Shown here: one piece after another, positions 10,247 to 20,660 of the stretch
Numbering within the stretch: the first letter of the stretch is position 1
How the letters are laid out: each line of letters begins with the position of its first letter
The notes under the pieces: generated by a model
Databases searched by the model: none
Told to the model about the DNA's origin: nothing
Seen by the model: only the letters and a program-made list of their open reading frames with translations
Position numbers and translations under genes: made by a program
NCBI GenBank assembly: GCA_900169235.1
Contig: FWCC01000257.1
Location: forward strand, 21,308-85,307
Direction of reading: 5' to 3'
Length of the DNA: 64,000 bases
From: Zarea fungicola
Taxonomy: Eukaryota > Ascomycota > Sordariomycetes > Hypocreales > Cordycipitaceae

Positions 10247-13164
10247 GGCACTAGATTGCAGTGCGTCGCTTGATATGTCCAAGTACTGTTAATTTTAAAT
10301 GAATCTGTTTCGAGAGCGGTAAATTCATGCGTGAGAATGAAGATTAAAGCTGCCATCCCTCAAATTTTAAATTTCGCTTCTGTGAGCGTGGATATGCCCC
10401 CGGCATCCGAAACCACCTGCCAGCTGGCACGCAAACGGCCCGAGCCTCTTTGTATCCATATTTGCCCCGATTGGCAGAATTGTGAGGAAATTGTGAGAAG
10501 AGGAAGCTCTGCGGTTCTTTTATCAGACCCTTGCGTTAAAGGCAGTCTCACATCGCCGGGGCCGAAATGGAGGCAACATGCAGGCATTCGCTTCGTATGT
10601 ATGAGTGTCTGTCACAATTCAGGGGCTTGATTTGGGTCTTATTCTGGTGAGGTATAGCTTTCCGCTCTTGTCACGTTAGAGAGCAGTGTCTTGTTTACTT
10701 GCATCGGTTATTGTTGGTTCTGGAAGAGATCAGAAACATATTTCAGCCTATTGTGAGGAGTCGTTGCATCTTCCTGATCATGTTATCTGGATCACAAGCT
10801 GTCAATAACATACCCACCAGAGCAATTGAGTAAACAATTTGGGATTTTACATAATTTCCCAGTGCATTTTGCTACATTCTAAAACCACAACGAGATATAC
10901 GGAAACAGTATTAACCTTGGTTGCCAAATGATCCTAGAAAACAAGGAGCTACCCTATATACGACTCTCCCGAATGCCGTCTCCGATCTGGCAAAAGTAGC
11001 CTATTTTACAGTCCTAATAGCTTTTCCAGGTATCAGAAAAGTTGCTAGCTAGTTTTCGAAACAAGCGCTGTAGGTCGAAAAAAAAAAGGTTCAAGAGCCC
11101 GCAGTGTGTGGGCGGAGGCCTGTTCATCCGTGTACAACATCTCAAATTCTGTCTCAGTCGATATCAGGAGATCCAGTAAAAGATTGCGTAGCGAAAGTGA
11201 TAAGAACGCTTTTACAGCGCCACTTGTTTTGACGAACTTCGTTTCCAGGGTCTAAGAAAGCCCGTACTTGTGGCCGGAAAAAACAGGGCCGAGCTTTCCT
11301 TTCCCTTCTGCCGTGACTGAGATAGTGCTGGAACGCAAACTTGTGGAGGTCTTGTCTCATCCGCCAAACTGACTCGGCAGTTGTCGTGAACAAGCACTGT
11401 GTAGCCGAGGCCAACAAATCAGAACTGAGGAATTGCCTCAAAGATTCTCATTGACGGATTGTTTTCGGGTAGCTTTTGTTTTGGCGGCCCAATACCTTGC
11501 CATGTCCCATGGAAGTGGAAAGGAGGCCATTGGGCGTCAACACAGCTTGCTGGGCATCGTGACGGGACTTCCTGATTACTAGCTAGCTACGGCCAATGGA
11601 ATAACAGCCGGCCAAAAACCGAGAGAACGAAAAGAAATAACAGGGTATTCAGGAGGCAGATATCCAATTGGCTATCTATTTGACCAGTTAAACAGGTCAA
11701 ACAGATCCTTCGCTTTGCCTAAGGATTTCCCACCTTGAGAGAGAGGCTACATGGCACGCACGCCTCCCTCCGCATACCCAGTAGTTGACCATTACAAAAC
11801 AAAAAAAGAGAGGGCCATGCGACGACTGGCGCTAAGAACAGCGTGGTGTTTCTCGTAAACTGTTTCGGCTAGAAAAAAGTCGTGGATCGTGCATTTTTTT
11901 TAAGGCGCCTCTCTTCCTTTTTGGCACTGCCTCGAGATAGCCTCAAGCACAGAAGGCGTTTCACTTGGTATGCTTGGAACTAGAAAGTATGTACCACCAG
12001 CCACGCCAATTGGCGAACTGCAACTCCATTGGTCAAAAAGAACATGGGAAAAGGTTCATGTAACTATAATTGGCAGGAATTGAATTGATATGGAGATGAT
12101 TCGCTGTCTCGAGGTATTCCATAGAATACGGATCCAAGATGGGCAACACCACAGACATACAATTTTTATGAAAGTTGCACAAATCAACTTTCAGCACATC
12201 TCCGCTTATACTGCGGTAACTAGAAGGCTCGATAGCTGGAAAACGTAGTGGCTGGTGAATACACACACCCCTCCACCACCCGACATGACCTTTCCCCGTG
12301 TTAAAGACATAACTTTTACTCTTCAAAGATGGTCGACGTTGTTCACGGTTTGCACGCACGGGCCTGTCTGATTGAAAACTCCTGGAAGAGCTCCATAAAA
12401 TAATGTAAATACAGTTCCCCGGACACCGCTCTTGTGCCAATTGGCGGTGTTTGTCAAAACTTTCCCCTATTAACCTAGTTCAATGGAGTCTATGTTGGAT
12501 GCGTGGAACGTTCTCCCCAGCAAAAGCTCGGTGAAGTAGCCCATGCCTCTATGCCATGGGCAGTCTGCGACTAGGCCTGCGAGTCGGGGCTTCCCGGATC
12601 GCCCGCGATTGGCCCGTTTTCTTCTTTCCAGCATCCTTCCCTTTCCAAGAGGCGTCGTGAAATAGAGCCCGGTGATACCAGAACAAAAGAAGTGGGCTGA
12701 TTTAGAAAGGTCAAGGCCGAAAATTAAATCAATATGCAAGTATATAAATATATAAACATCATGCTAGAGAGACTCCATCGTGAAATCGGACCAAGGGATG
12801 AGCCCAAAGAAAGAAGCCCTTCCCAGAAGCTCTCGAAGCTCCTGTGGGTCCTGGAAAATTACGTTTGTGATAACTAGCTGTCCAGCGTCTTTGCTTCAGG
12901 CAGTAAGAGACAAGAGCTGGAGTGAACATGACGGCGGCTTGCGCCAATCCAGATTTGTTATTGGCTTCTTTTTGTTTGAAATAAATCTTTATTTAGTCAG
13001 TATTCCTTTCGGTTCCATAATATCATCCAGATTCAAGGTTGCACACGGTCCTTATGCGTAAGGTAAGTATGCAGACAGGAGAATACATGCTTAAGTAAGA
13101 ATGTACGGACACTGACTGTGTGGCGTTTTTATGAGCCAGTCATCGTTCAAACGCCGCGAAAAAA

Positions 13165-13188
13165 TCTCATCTCATCTCATCTCATCTC
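13165..13188. repeat. TCTCA pentanucleotide microsatellite
   Basis: About five tandem copies of TCTCA. Simple sequence inside the gene desert, likely length-polymorphic. Confidence 0.85.
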
Positions 13189-13328
13189 CAGTGAGGTTTG
13201 GCAATAAAAATAGCGTGTCACGCAATCCCAGACGTTGTATGAACTGCAAATTTCTATTCAGGGTTTTTTCTCTGATGGTAAATTCAAAGACGCTACAAGG
13301 AGTGTACAACGTACCATCACAGATTAAT

Positions 13329-13438
13329 TGTGCCTCTTCAGGCACACCAGTTCAAGGAGATCGGCGGCTCCGTCGGCTTCGGCCGATGGCTTCGGCCTCA
13401 GTCCCAATGAGGTCGACGAGCATCATCTCCCTTCGGAG
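13329..13438 (+). ncRNA. Candidate structured RNA: consecutive stem-loops, one with a UUCG tetraloop
   Basis: Four helices can be drawn within 110 bases. Helix A, 13329-13346: 7 bp closed by CTTC. Helix B, 13370-13389: 8 bp (one G-U) closed by the extra-stable cUUCGg loop. Helix D, 13392-13416: 9 bp (one G-U) with a 7-nt loop. Helix E, 13427-13438: 4-5 bp closed by CTTC. An alternative UUCG hairpin at 13388-13397 competes with B and D. The UUCG loops are on the plus strand, which favours plus-strand transcription. The block is GC-richer than its flanks. No known RNA family is recognised and transcription is unproven. The same bases also lie in an unremarkable open frame. Confidence 0.3.
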
Positions 13439-16400
13439 GAAGTAATATTAATATTCAGTCTCCGCAAAGGTGTGTCATCAAAAGGCTTTCGTTCCTGTCT
13501 AATTTGCTACATACGACGCCAAAAATGCGATGCAACGTAATTATTATTTCTCGTGATGTCTTGCATAGTACGGCTTCTTGTTTTATGTTATGTATCATTG
13601 GCAGAACTGTGCCTTCAGTGTTAGCCAAAGCTCACAAAAACGCTAGTTCAACTTTAGTGCAGATAGCACCCGGGCGACTTGCCGTTACTCTGAAGTGAGC
13701 ATATGAAAAGGGGTAAAAGGGAAAGGAACTGGAAGAAAAGAAAGCCACAAGAAAAGTAAATCAAATAAAAGAGCTCGTGCAGATTCAAACCACCACAAGG
13801 CAAATCATAAAATAAAATGAAGCCATGACATGGAATGACCATGCTATGTCACAGTGAGAGAGTAATGGATGCCACGGAAAAGTTTTTTCATCCCTGATAA
13901 TATGCCAAATCCAAGGGCGGCTATACGGTTAATTTGCTTAACCCACAACCGGCTGGCCGTCATCAACAGATACGGAGGCATTCCTGCTCGAGAATCCCGC
14001 TTGTTCCAAGTTTGATTGCTGGTCAAGAAGAGGGAGCAAAAAATACCCTTGTCGAGAAGGAAAATTTTCCATCCCCCAGGCTCCGACTACAATTTAGCGT
14101 CCTTGCACGATCGATCTCGTTCTGACAAGTTCCTTTCTTTTTTCCCCTTGCTGACATGCAAGGGTGTCCCGCTATTTATTATTTTTATATTTTTTTTATT
14201 TATGTCTCCATCCTAGTTCTTGGTGGCTATGGCCCTGGTGCTTCCAATGCTGCTGAGTCACCGCCGAAACGTAACTAATTTGACGAGGCCAAATCTGTAC
14301 TCTGTACTGTTCTGCTTTGCAACGTTTTGTGTTCGACCGTTTATCTCAGTCACGGTGGGCATTATGATCCGTTTCAGACCGGGGGGACAAATATAAGTGC
14401 CAGATATAACTGTCACAAAAAGTTGCACCCATTGAATGTAAACCGCTATTGGTTGCACAAGATAAGGCTGCTTTAATGCCTCAATCACGGTCTTGTTTCA
14501 TCCACGTAAACATTGGTCCTCCACCCCTGTGTCTCATCAGGAATTGGTTGTGACAAAAATGTATTTTGCTGTAGTACGATCAAATTTGGCGCAGATCGGC
14601 AATTCCATTCAGGCAGATCTACGCTCGCGTTTCGGGTGGTCAGAGATGCCTGAAGGAGGCTTTTGGTCTACAACAAACCAGTTGTTTTCGAAGTAAAATA
14701 TCCCGCTCTGCCAATCAATCTGACGAAACCAAATTTCAAAGGGCTACGGCGCTGATAATGCATTATCGGGGTTTTTGGGGGCGGGGGAAGCCTGCGGGCT
14801 CTCGTCTCGTGGTCCGTTGCTACCGAGTTGATGGACCAAGGGTTCTGTCGTTGGCTTGTCGCAGGGAGAAGTGTGGCTATTGTTCCAGTCTTTCCTGTCG
14901 CAAGGCTGCTAGACTGTAAAAGGAGATATTCGTAAACGAGGTATTTATTGCTCTTACCCGTTCCGTAACGTGGATTAGTAGGCATTCGAAATGTTGCTTG
15001 GTTATACTACGCTCGCATAACGGGATGGCGAAGTTGGAGACCAGCGCAGAGAGACTGAGCACACTGTAAGGGAGAATAAACGTTGTATGCAGGGCAACTT
15101 CGGAAAATTTGATGCATAAGTTTCGTTAGAACTAAATTATCCGTATTCCCCCCCCCCAAAATTTGCCTTTTCTGCTTGGGTGTGTGTGTGTGTGTGTTTT
15201 AAGAAAAAAATAGGGAAAAGGAAAGAAAAGGAAAGAAATGTGGCGTTAGGCGCCGATGTATTTTCTTGCGAGCGCATCGAGAGACTCTGGGCCGCCGGAA
15301 CTTCCCTGCTTCTGTTTCTGTCATCCTAGGTCGAGCTCACGCACTTTTTGCATCTTTGACCTTGATCGAATGATTATGTTGCACAGCCGCCAAACAGCAT
15401 ACTGGGAAGCAACAAGTAACTCGACACGACCTGTATCGACACAGTCGCACCCCGCCGTCTTACATGTGCATTGCACTTGTCTACTGGACGTCGCTCTGCA
15501 TCTAGAGGCTGCAGGTAGAAAAAAACCCTGTTGTTGCTGATGGACTACATGAATGACTACGGTTTACATGAGGCGCTATTCCATGATCTGCATTCCACAT
15601 CAGCCGTTTCGTGACTTGGCTTCATGCACAATTACACTCCTTTTACTGTGCCTTGTTTTATTGACCAGTTTGTAAAAAATTGCAATCGACAAGTTTTCTC
15701 AACTGCCTGGCCCAAGCTTTGTACCCTGATATCCCTTTACCCTGTCTGGGCTTGTCCCTCCGCCTGCATCTCCATTCTCGCTTAATGCAGTGGGTATTAC
15801 ATTCAAGCCAAATGGGTGGCAAATTGCCACTAATTCAACCCAAAAAAAATTGCCTTCTCTCAGTTTTGTTTCCGAATTAGTGTATAGTGTCATTTATCCA
15901 TTTTCTTCTGATTGGCTCACTTCTCTTTCCCGCACTTGGGATTTGCTTCCCGGGGGCAGGAGGAGAAAAAAAAAAATAGACTTGCGAGCTGCGATCCACT
16001 GACAGCTGTCCCCCCGGTTCTCCGCCCCCAAGAAGAGCTAAGGTACCCCAGTTGCCCAGTAAAAGTTTTTCACAAGGCCAGCAGAGTCCACTAGTTGTTG
16101 TAGTTTTAGGTTTAGTCTGTGGCCAAAATCTACGTCCCGCATCTTTTTTCCTGTCCAATTTTTCTTTTCAATTTCACCCCTTTCTGATAGTCCATGCTCG
16201 CAGGTGGTTTCCTGCTAGTCTTCCCCTTTTGCTTGCCAGAGAAATCCTTCTGTACCTGGGAGACTAATAACACGAAATCCAGCATGGCAAATGACGCATT
16301 GGCCTTGCCTAGCCCAGCTCTGGAAGGGATGGGAATGGGAATAGCAGACTAGTTGGCGTGTGGCTTGTTTGAATTTTTCTCATTCAACATTGCTGGTACA

Positions 16401-18100
16401 CCCCTTCTTTCGGAAATTGGGTAATTATCTTTTTTTCCTCATCTGTGCTTTTTGCCACTCAATTGACGATGCGCCGCTAAACTGCTGTTACTATTGGCTC
16501 AGAGTTATCTGAAGTCGTTGAGAGGCCTAGAGTACCGAATTGTTTCATGGAGAGAGCCGGCCGCGCCCGGACAGATGCGGATATCCATGGCTCATGGCCG
16601 TAGCCATTAGCCAATGTCTGTACAAGTTTGCCGGGACTTTTGCCCCCTCGTTGCATAAGTTTGCCCAACCCTTGCGTTTCATGGCGGACCATTCCGTCCT
16701 ATGGAGTTACCCCTGCCAGCGACGCTCCCTGCCCGATCCCCAATGTGGTTTTTTTTTGTGCAAAAATAGCGTAAACAGGTAATTTTAGGCGCCCCGGAAA
16801 GGCAATAGGCCGCATTGCCAGGTCTAACACAGTTTGTATATTATGAACTCTGTGCTCCGCAACGTCGAGTGGAACGACCGTGCCGGGGTATTGAGGTCAA
16901 AGAACACAATAGAAGACTACATACAGCCGGTGAAATCATTAATCACCAGGACTTAGAGGGGCTGTAATACAAGATGATGGGGTAAAAGAGTAAGTCCAAT
17001 CGAAGAATAAGAAAATTCGCACTTGTCAGACTACCTTCGTTTTGCCAAACCCGCCCCCCAAATACATGTATCACGTACAAGCTATCCCGATTTTCTTTCC
17101 ACAAAAGGAAATGCATCGGTAAGCCACCACTTTTGTGGAACAGAATTCAATTCTCAAGTAGAAAATTGCAACATTCTAACGAGGCTGACAAGGCTCTGTT
17201 CTGGAACTGGAATTCTGTACAGCCGCTGGTATCATTTCAAGTGTTCCTAAAGCGATTGGAAGAAAAATTTTGTCCTGTCTTGTTTGCTGTTATGTTAGAC
17301 ATGCGGGTTCCGCTACTGCCATTCCGTCAAATGATAGACGTTTTGGAGAGAAAATTTGTTTGCCTGGTCTCAGACAGAGTCCATTTTGGCCATTTAGCTA
17401 CCAGTGTAACAGGACGACAAGGGAAAGAAAAACTCTACCTGTCCAGATCTAGTCTAAGCCCCGCCATCATTCCATGCGGACTGAAGAGCACGTATGTGTG
17501 TATACAGTCCCGTTATCCAAGAGAGAAAAATCAACAAATTGTAGTAGAAGCATTCGCTTGCTTTGCGTTTGTGCCATTCATTCTTTGCTAATCTCATCAT
17601 GAGCCGTTCACGCCGGGACAGCCAAAAAAAAAACCAAACCAAAAACAACAGTATGTCATAAAATCCCCTGCCGCCTTCCCATGCTTCGAGCAACGGGTGC
17701 CCATGGATGCACGAAGCCTTTGGAGGCCCGTTGCACCAGCCTAATAAAATAAAGAACCCATAAAATACTCCAGAACAGCCAGTGTTGCCGAGCTTCTCTC
17801 AGAACACGCTGGCTGTGACCCAAACATAAGAAACAAGATGCGAGATAGGATATTATAATGTCAACATGATTTTGCTTTTCGCGGTATGCAGGACGCCGTT
17901 GTAATGCCCTTTTTGGTACAACAAATTGGTCGCTATGAAAACAGGGTAAAAGAAAAGAGTAGTGTGTGGTCGAATGTGTTGTGGATGCGATTGAGTAGTG
18001 TGCATTGTCAGTGTGATAAAGTATCGGGTACGATGGTGGATGGTGAATGGACCCATATCCGATCAGTGGTGTACAGGTGTTGGTACTGAATCAAGTCGAA

Positions 18101-18586
18101 TTACTGCGATCGGCGTCGTTGCATTCTAACTTGTTCGAATGATACAGCGTAGGCTAGCAGCTCCTTCTTGGCACCGTCCGAGATGCGGGAGGCATCCGAG
18201 GCCGTGCTCTGCATGGAGCATAGACTACTGTGTGAGCTCGAGGGTGTCAGTTGTCGAAGAGGCATGGAATGGCTTGGGCGTTCGGCTCGAAGGGAAGAGT
18301 AGTATCCGAGCAAGGGCTTGGCCGTGGGCGTGGTGCCATAGGGCTGAGCGTTGCTGAAGTCGTAGGCGGGCGATAGGTAGAATTTGGGACGGGGAGGAGA
18401 GCGTGATGGCACCGCCCAAGGCCCTGACGAAGGAGAAAAGCTGGGCGAGCTGGCTTGTGACGACGTAGAGGACGGAGACTTTTCGAAGTCGGCAAGGCGG
18501 CAGGATTCTGAGCAGTAGGCAGCGCCGTCCTGGACCTGCTTGTCACAGGCCAGGCAGTACTGGTGGATCCAGAGATCGAAAGTCAT
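18101..18586 (-). CDS. ECL1-family zinc-binding protein (life-span/stress regulator type)
   Basis: Single exon, 161 residues. The N terminus carries LWIHQYCLACDKQVQDGAAYCSESCRLAD in register with the Ecl1/2/3 zinc-binding family: Cys11-x2-Cys14 and Cys25-x3-Cys29. The middle is Ser/Pro-rich and probably disordered. The C-terminal helix ISDGAKKELLAYAVSFEQVR resembles the conserved tail of filamentous-fungal members. Fission-yeast ecl genes extend chronological life span and respond to nutrient and metal stress; that role here is inference. It is the only solid gene in a 23-kb stretch. Upstream on the minus strand lies about 380 bases without any ATG, then kilobases without genes, which is compatible with an extended regulatory region. 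Confidence 0.8.
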   Translation of the reverse strand: MTFDLWIHQYCLACDKQVQDGAAYCSESCRLADFEKSPSSTSSQASSPSFSPSSGPWAVPSRSPPRPKFYLSPAYDFSNAQPYGTTPTAKPLLGYYSSLRAERPSHSMPLRQLTPSSSHSSLCSMQSTASDASRISDGAKKELLAYAVSFEQVRMQRRRSQ

Positions 18587-18968
18587 GATGGCCGCTGTGC
18601 TTGTGTGTGATGTGGTTGTAGAGAGGAAGCTGGTGTGAAGACAGTACGATCCGTCAAGAATAAATCGTAATCTGGCAGAACTCGAGCTTGAGTGTGTGAC
18701 TGGTTGGTGGTGGACCGTGTGCGAGGACCGGAGGCCAGAGAAGGGTCAGAGCGAGTCAAGGCAGGAGTCAGAGCGACGAAGACAATGTGGTGTAGACTGA
18801 TCCAGAGAAGTAGTAGAGTGTGAAGAAATAAAAAGAAAAGAATAGAACGGAAGAGTGAGGGTCAAGTTATTAGGAAGATGAAGCTGATGAGAAGGATTGG
18901 AAAGAAAGAAAAGAGGAGGGCAGTGGGATGTTCAAGTACTAATAATGAACCTGTCTGTAGATGGGCTG
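18587..18968 (-). promoter_or_regulatory. Probable long 5' leader of the ECL1-type gene, free of ATG
   Basis: Read on the minus strand, this segment is rich in C and T (CTTCATCTTCC-type stretches, TTCTTTTC) and contains no ATG in any frame for about 380 nt before the start codon. About six would be expected by chance. Pyrimidine-rich sequence free of upstream starts is typical of leaders and core promoters in filamentous ascomycetes. The exact transcription start is not visible. Confidence 0.5.
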
Positions 18969-19849
18969 CATGGGAAGTGGGCTTAAGACTGGGCCGCCAG
19001 TATGAGTGAAGAGGCCTGGACGGCTTTGCAAGACAGGGAAGTTTTAGCGTCTTCATGAATGGTGCATTTGTGTACCTGCCTACCGTCATGCGCTGTGAAG
19101 TGGGGCGTGCTTAAAAAAATTAAACAAAAAAAGAGACGAATAAAATGGAAAAAAGAGGCTTAGCGTCATGTCCCGACAAGACAAGACAAGTGCTGGCTCT
19201 GGCCACCACCTGCTGAGAATAGTAGCGCTGGAGCTAGTATGACAGGGTGTGTTGCAGTGGAGCCGAGACCTAAGTGGAAAGACGGGCAAGGATGGGGCTT
19301 TGTTAAACGGTACCAAAAAAAAAAAAAAAAAAACAGATGCCTGGCCCACAAATGCCCTGCAGCAGATGGCATCCGCTTTGGACATGGATGAGACTCCATG
19401 GGTGGGCACTTGATCGCCGGGGAGGGGTGGTTCAGTTGAAGGCGTTATTTTCCCTTCCAAGTGGTGGTGTGTCTCACCAGTACGCACAAATCATGGGTAG
19501 ATTGTGCCGGTCTTGCACAAATTTTCTCTGCCACAGGGCTTGCAACAGCTGTTATGGCTGCACGGCGTGGCCGCGAACTACTATATTGAATCTTTGCAAC
19601 TCGAGGTCGAAGCGCCATGGAAATTGGGCCGAATCCCGCTGTAGAAGCAGAAAGAAAGTTTTTTTTTTTTTTCTTGTCACAAGAAACGGTTGAATCCGCT
19701 CCGCCTCATTTGCTTCAAACACCGAAGCTGGCGCTCAAAACGTTGACGCAAATGTGACAGTATTGCTTTGAGGGCGGTGGTGCCAAATCTGGTGCGTTTT
19801 AGGTGCCAAAACACGCAACAAAAGCCCACTGTAATATGCCCTCGTACAG

Positions 19850-19910
19850 TAACTACCTACTTAACCTAAGGTAGGTAAGGGACCTAGGCAGGTAGGTACC
19901 TAGGTAGCGC
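19850..19910. repeat. TACCTA/CCTAGG/GGTACC motif island
   Basis: Dense cluster of CTACCTAC, AGGTAGGT, GACCTAGG and GGTACCTAGGTAG words in both orientations with short inverted repeats. Comparable clusters occur at 3475-3555, about 8215-8250 and 46388-46690, each upstream of a start codon. It may be a recurrent lineage-specific regulatory or structural motif. Confidence 0.6.
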
Positions 19911-20621
19911 TTCCACCACTGCCTTTCTCTCACACCATACAGCGGGCCTACCACGCAAAACCTTGCCCATCATTTTGCCGCCCCAGTGTGAGGTGACTCT
20001 TGCTTGGACTGTAACTGAAAATATGGAGACTGGTGCATAATTTGGCGGGAAACAACTTCAACGTGCGACGACCTCCCGCATCAGGATAAACCTGATCTGC
20101 TTCCCGTCCATAGCGCCAGAAGAGGACCAACCGACATCGGCCGTGTTACTCACTTGCAGGCAGCATTTTGGCTATTCTGTGCCTATGATGGACTATGTAT
20201 CGAACGTATATGCGCCGTACTCCATGCATGGCTTCCCGGCGTCACGATACGAGAAGGTTTTAGTTTTTTTCCCTAGGTTTTCAAGCCTGTGCAACTGCTG
20301 GCGTTTGCCTACCGGTAGGTAGGGTTTGGCGAGAGAACCCTTTGTGGCTTCTGTGCCCTGTCAAATCTGCAGGCAACTGTTGCACTTGTCCTGTAGCTGG
20401 CCCGAATCCGAATTTGCAAAGTACAAGCTCGCGCCGTATTACCACTCCTACTTGGGAAGTATATAGGCCCCGTAACTTAGTAGTTCTCCATGGCCCTGTC
20501 GCTCGCCGCCTGCATCGTGTGCCAGCAGCTGGTATTTTGCCCCGTGGCTTGATCTCTGCATGTCGCCGGGGCACACCAGTTCCAAGCAACTCCATCCCAT
20601 CAACCCATCAACGAGGAGTAT

Positions 20622-20660
20622 CACGCACACACGCACACACACGCACACACACGCACACAC
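20622..20660. repeat. ACGCACAC microsatellite
   Basis: Tandem ACGCACAC/ACACAC units, about 39 bp. Z-DNA-forming alternating purine-pyrimidine composition. Confidence 0.85.

Larger units (their letters stand above)
10247..18100. other. Gene desert, left arm (about 7.9 kb)
   Basis: No reading frame in this stretch shows a recognisable domain or convincing codon pattern. It contains short simple repeats (TCTCA at 13165-13188, TG at about 15180-15197, poly-C near 15150), a run of stem-loops at 13329-13438 listed separately, and otherwise mixed-composition sequence. No rRNA, tRNA or intact mobile element was seen. Decayed transposon sequence cannot be excluded by eye. Confidence 0.6.

Noticed and set aside
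17133..17591. 152-codon open frame on + in the desert
   Set aside because: No family resemblance and no ATG at its first codon; such lengths are expected by chance in 23 kb over six frames.
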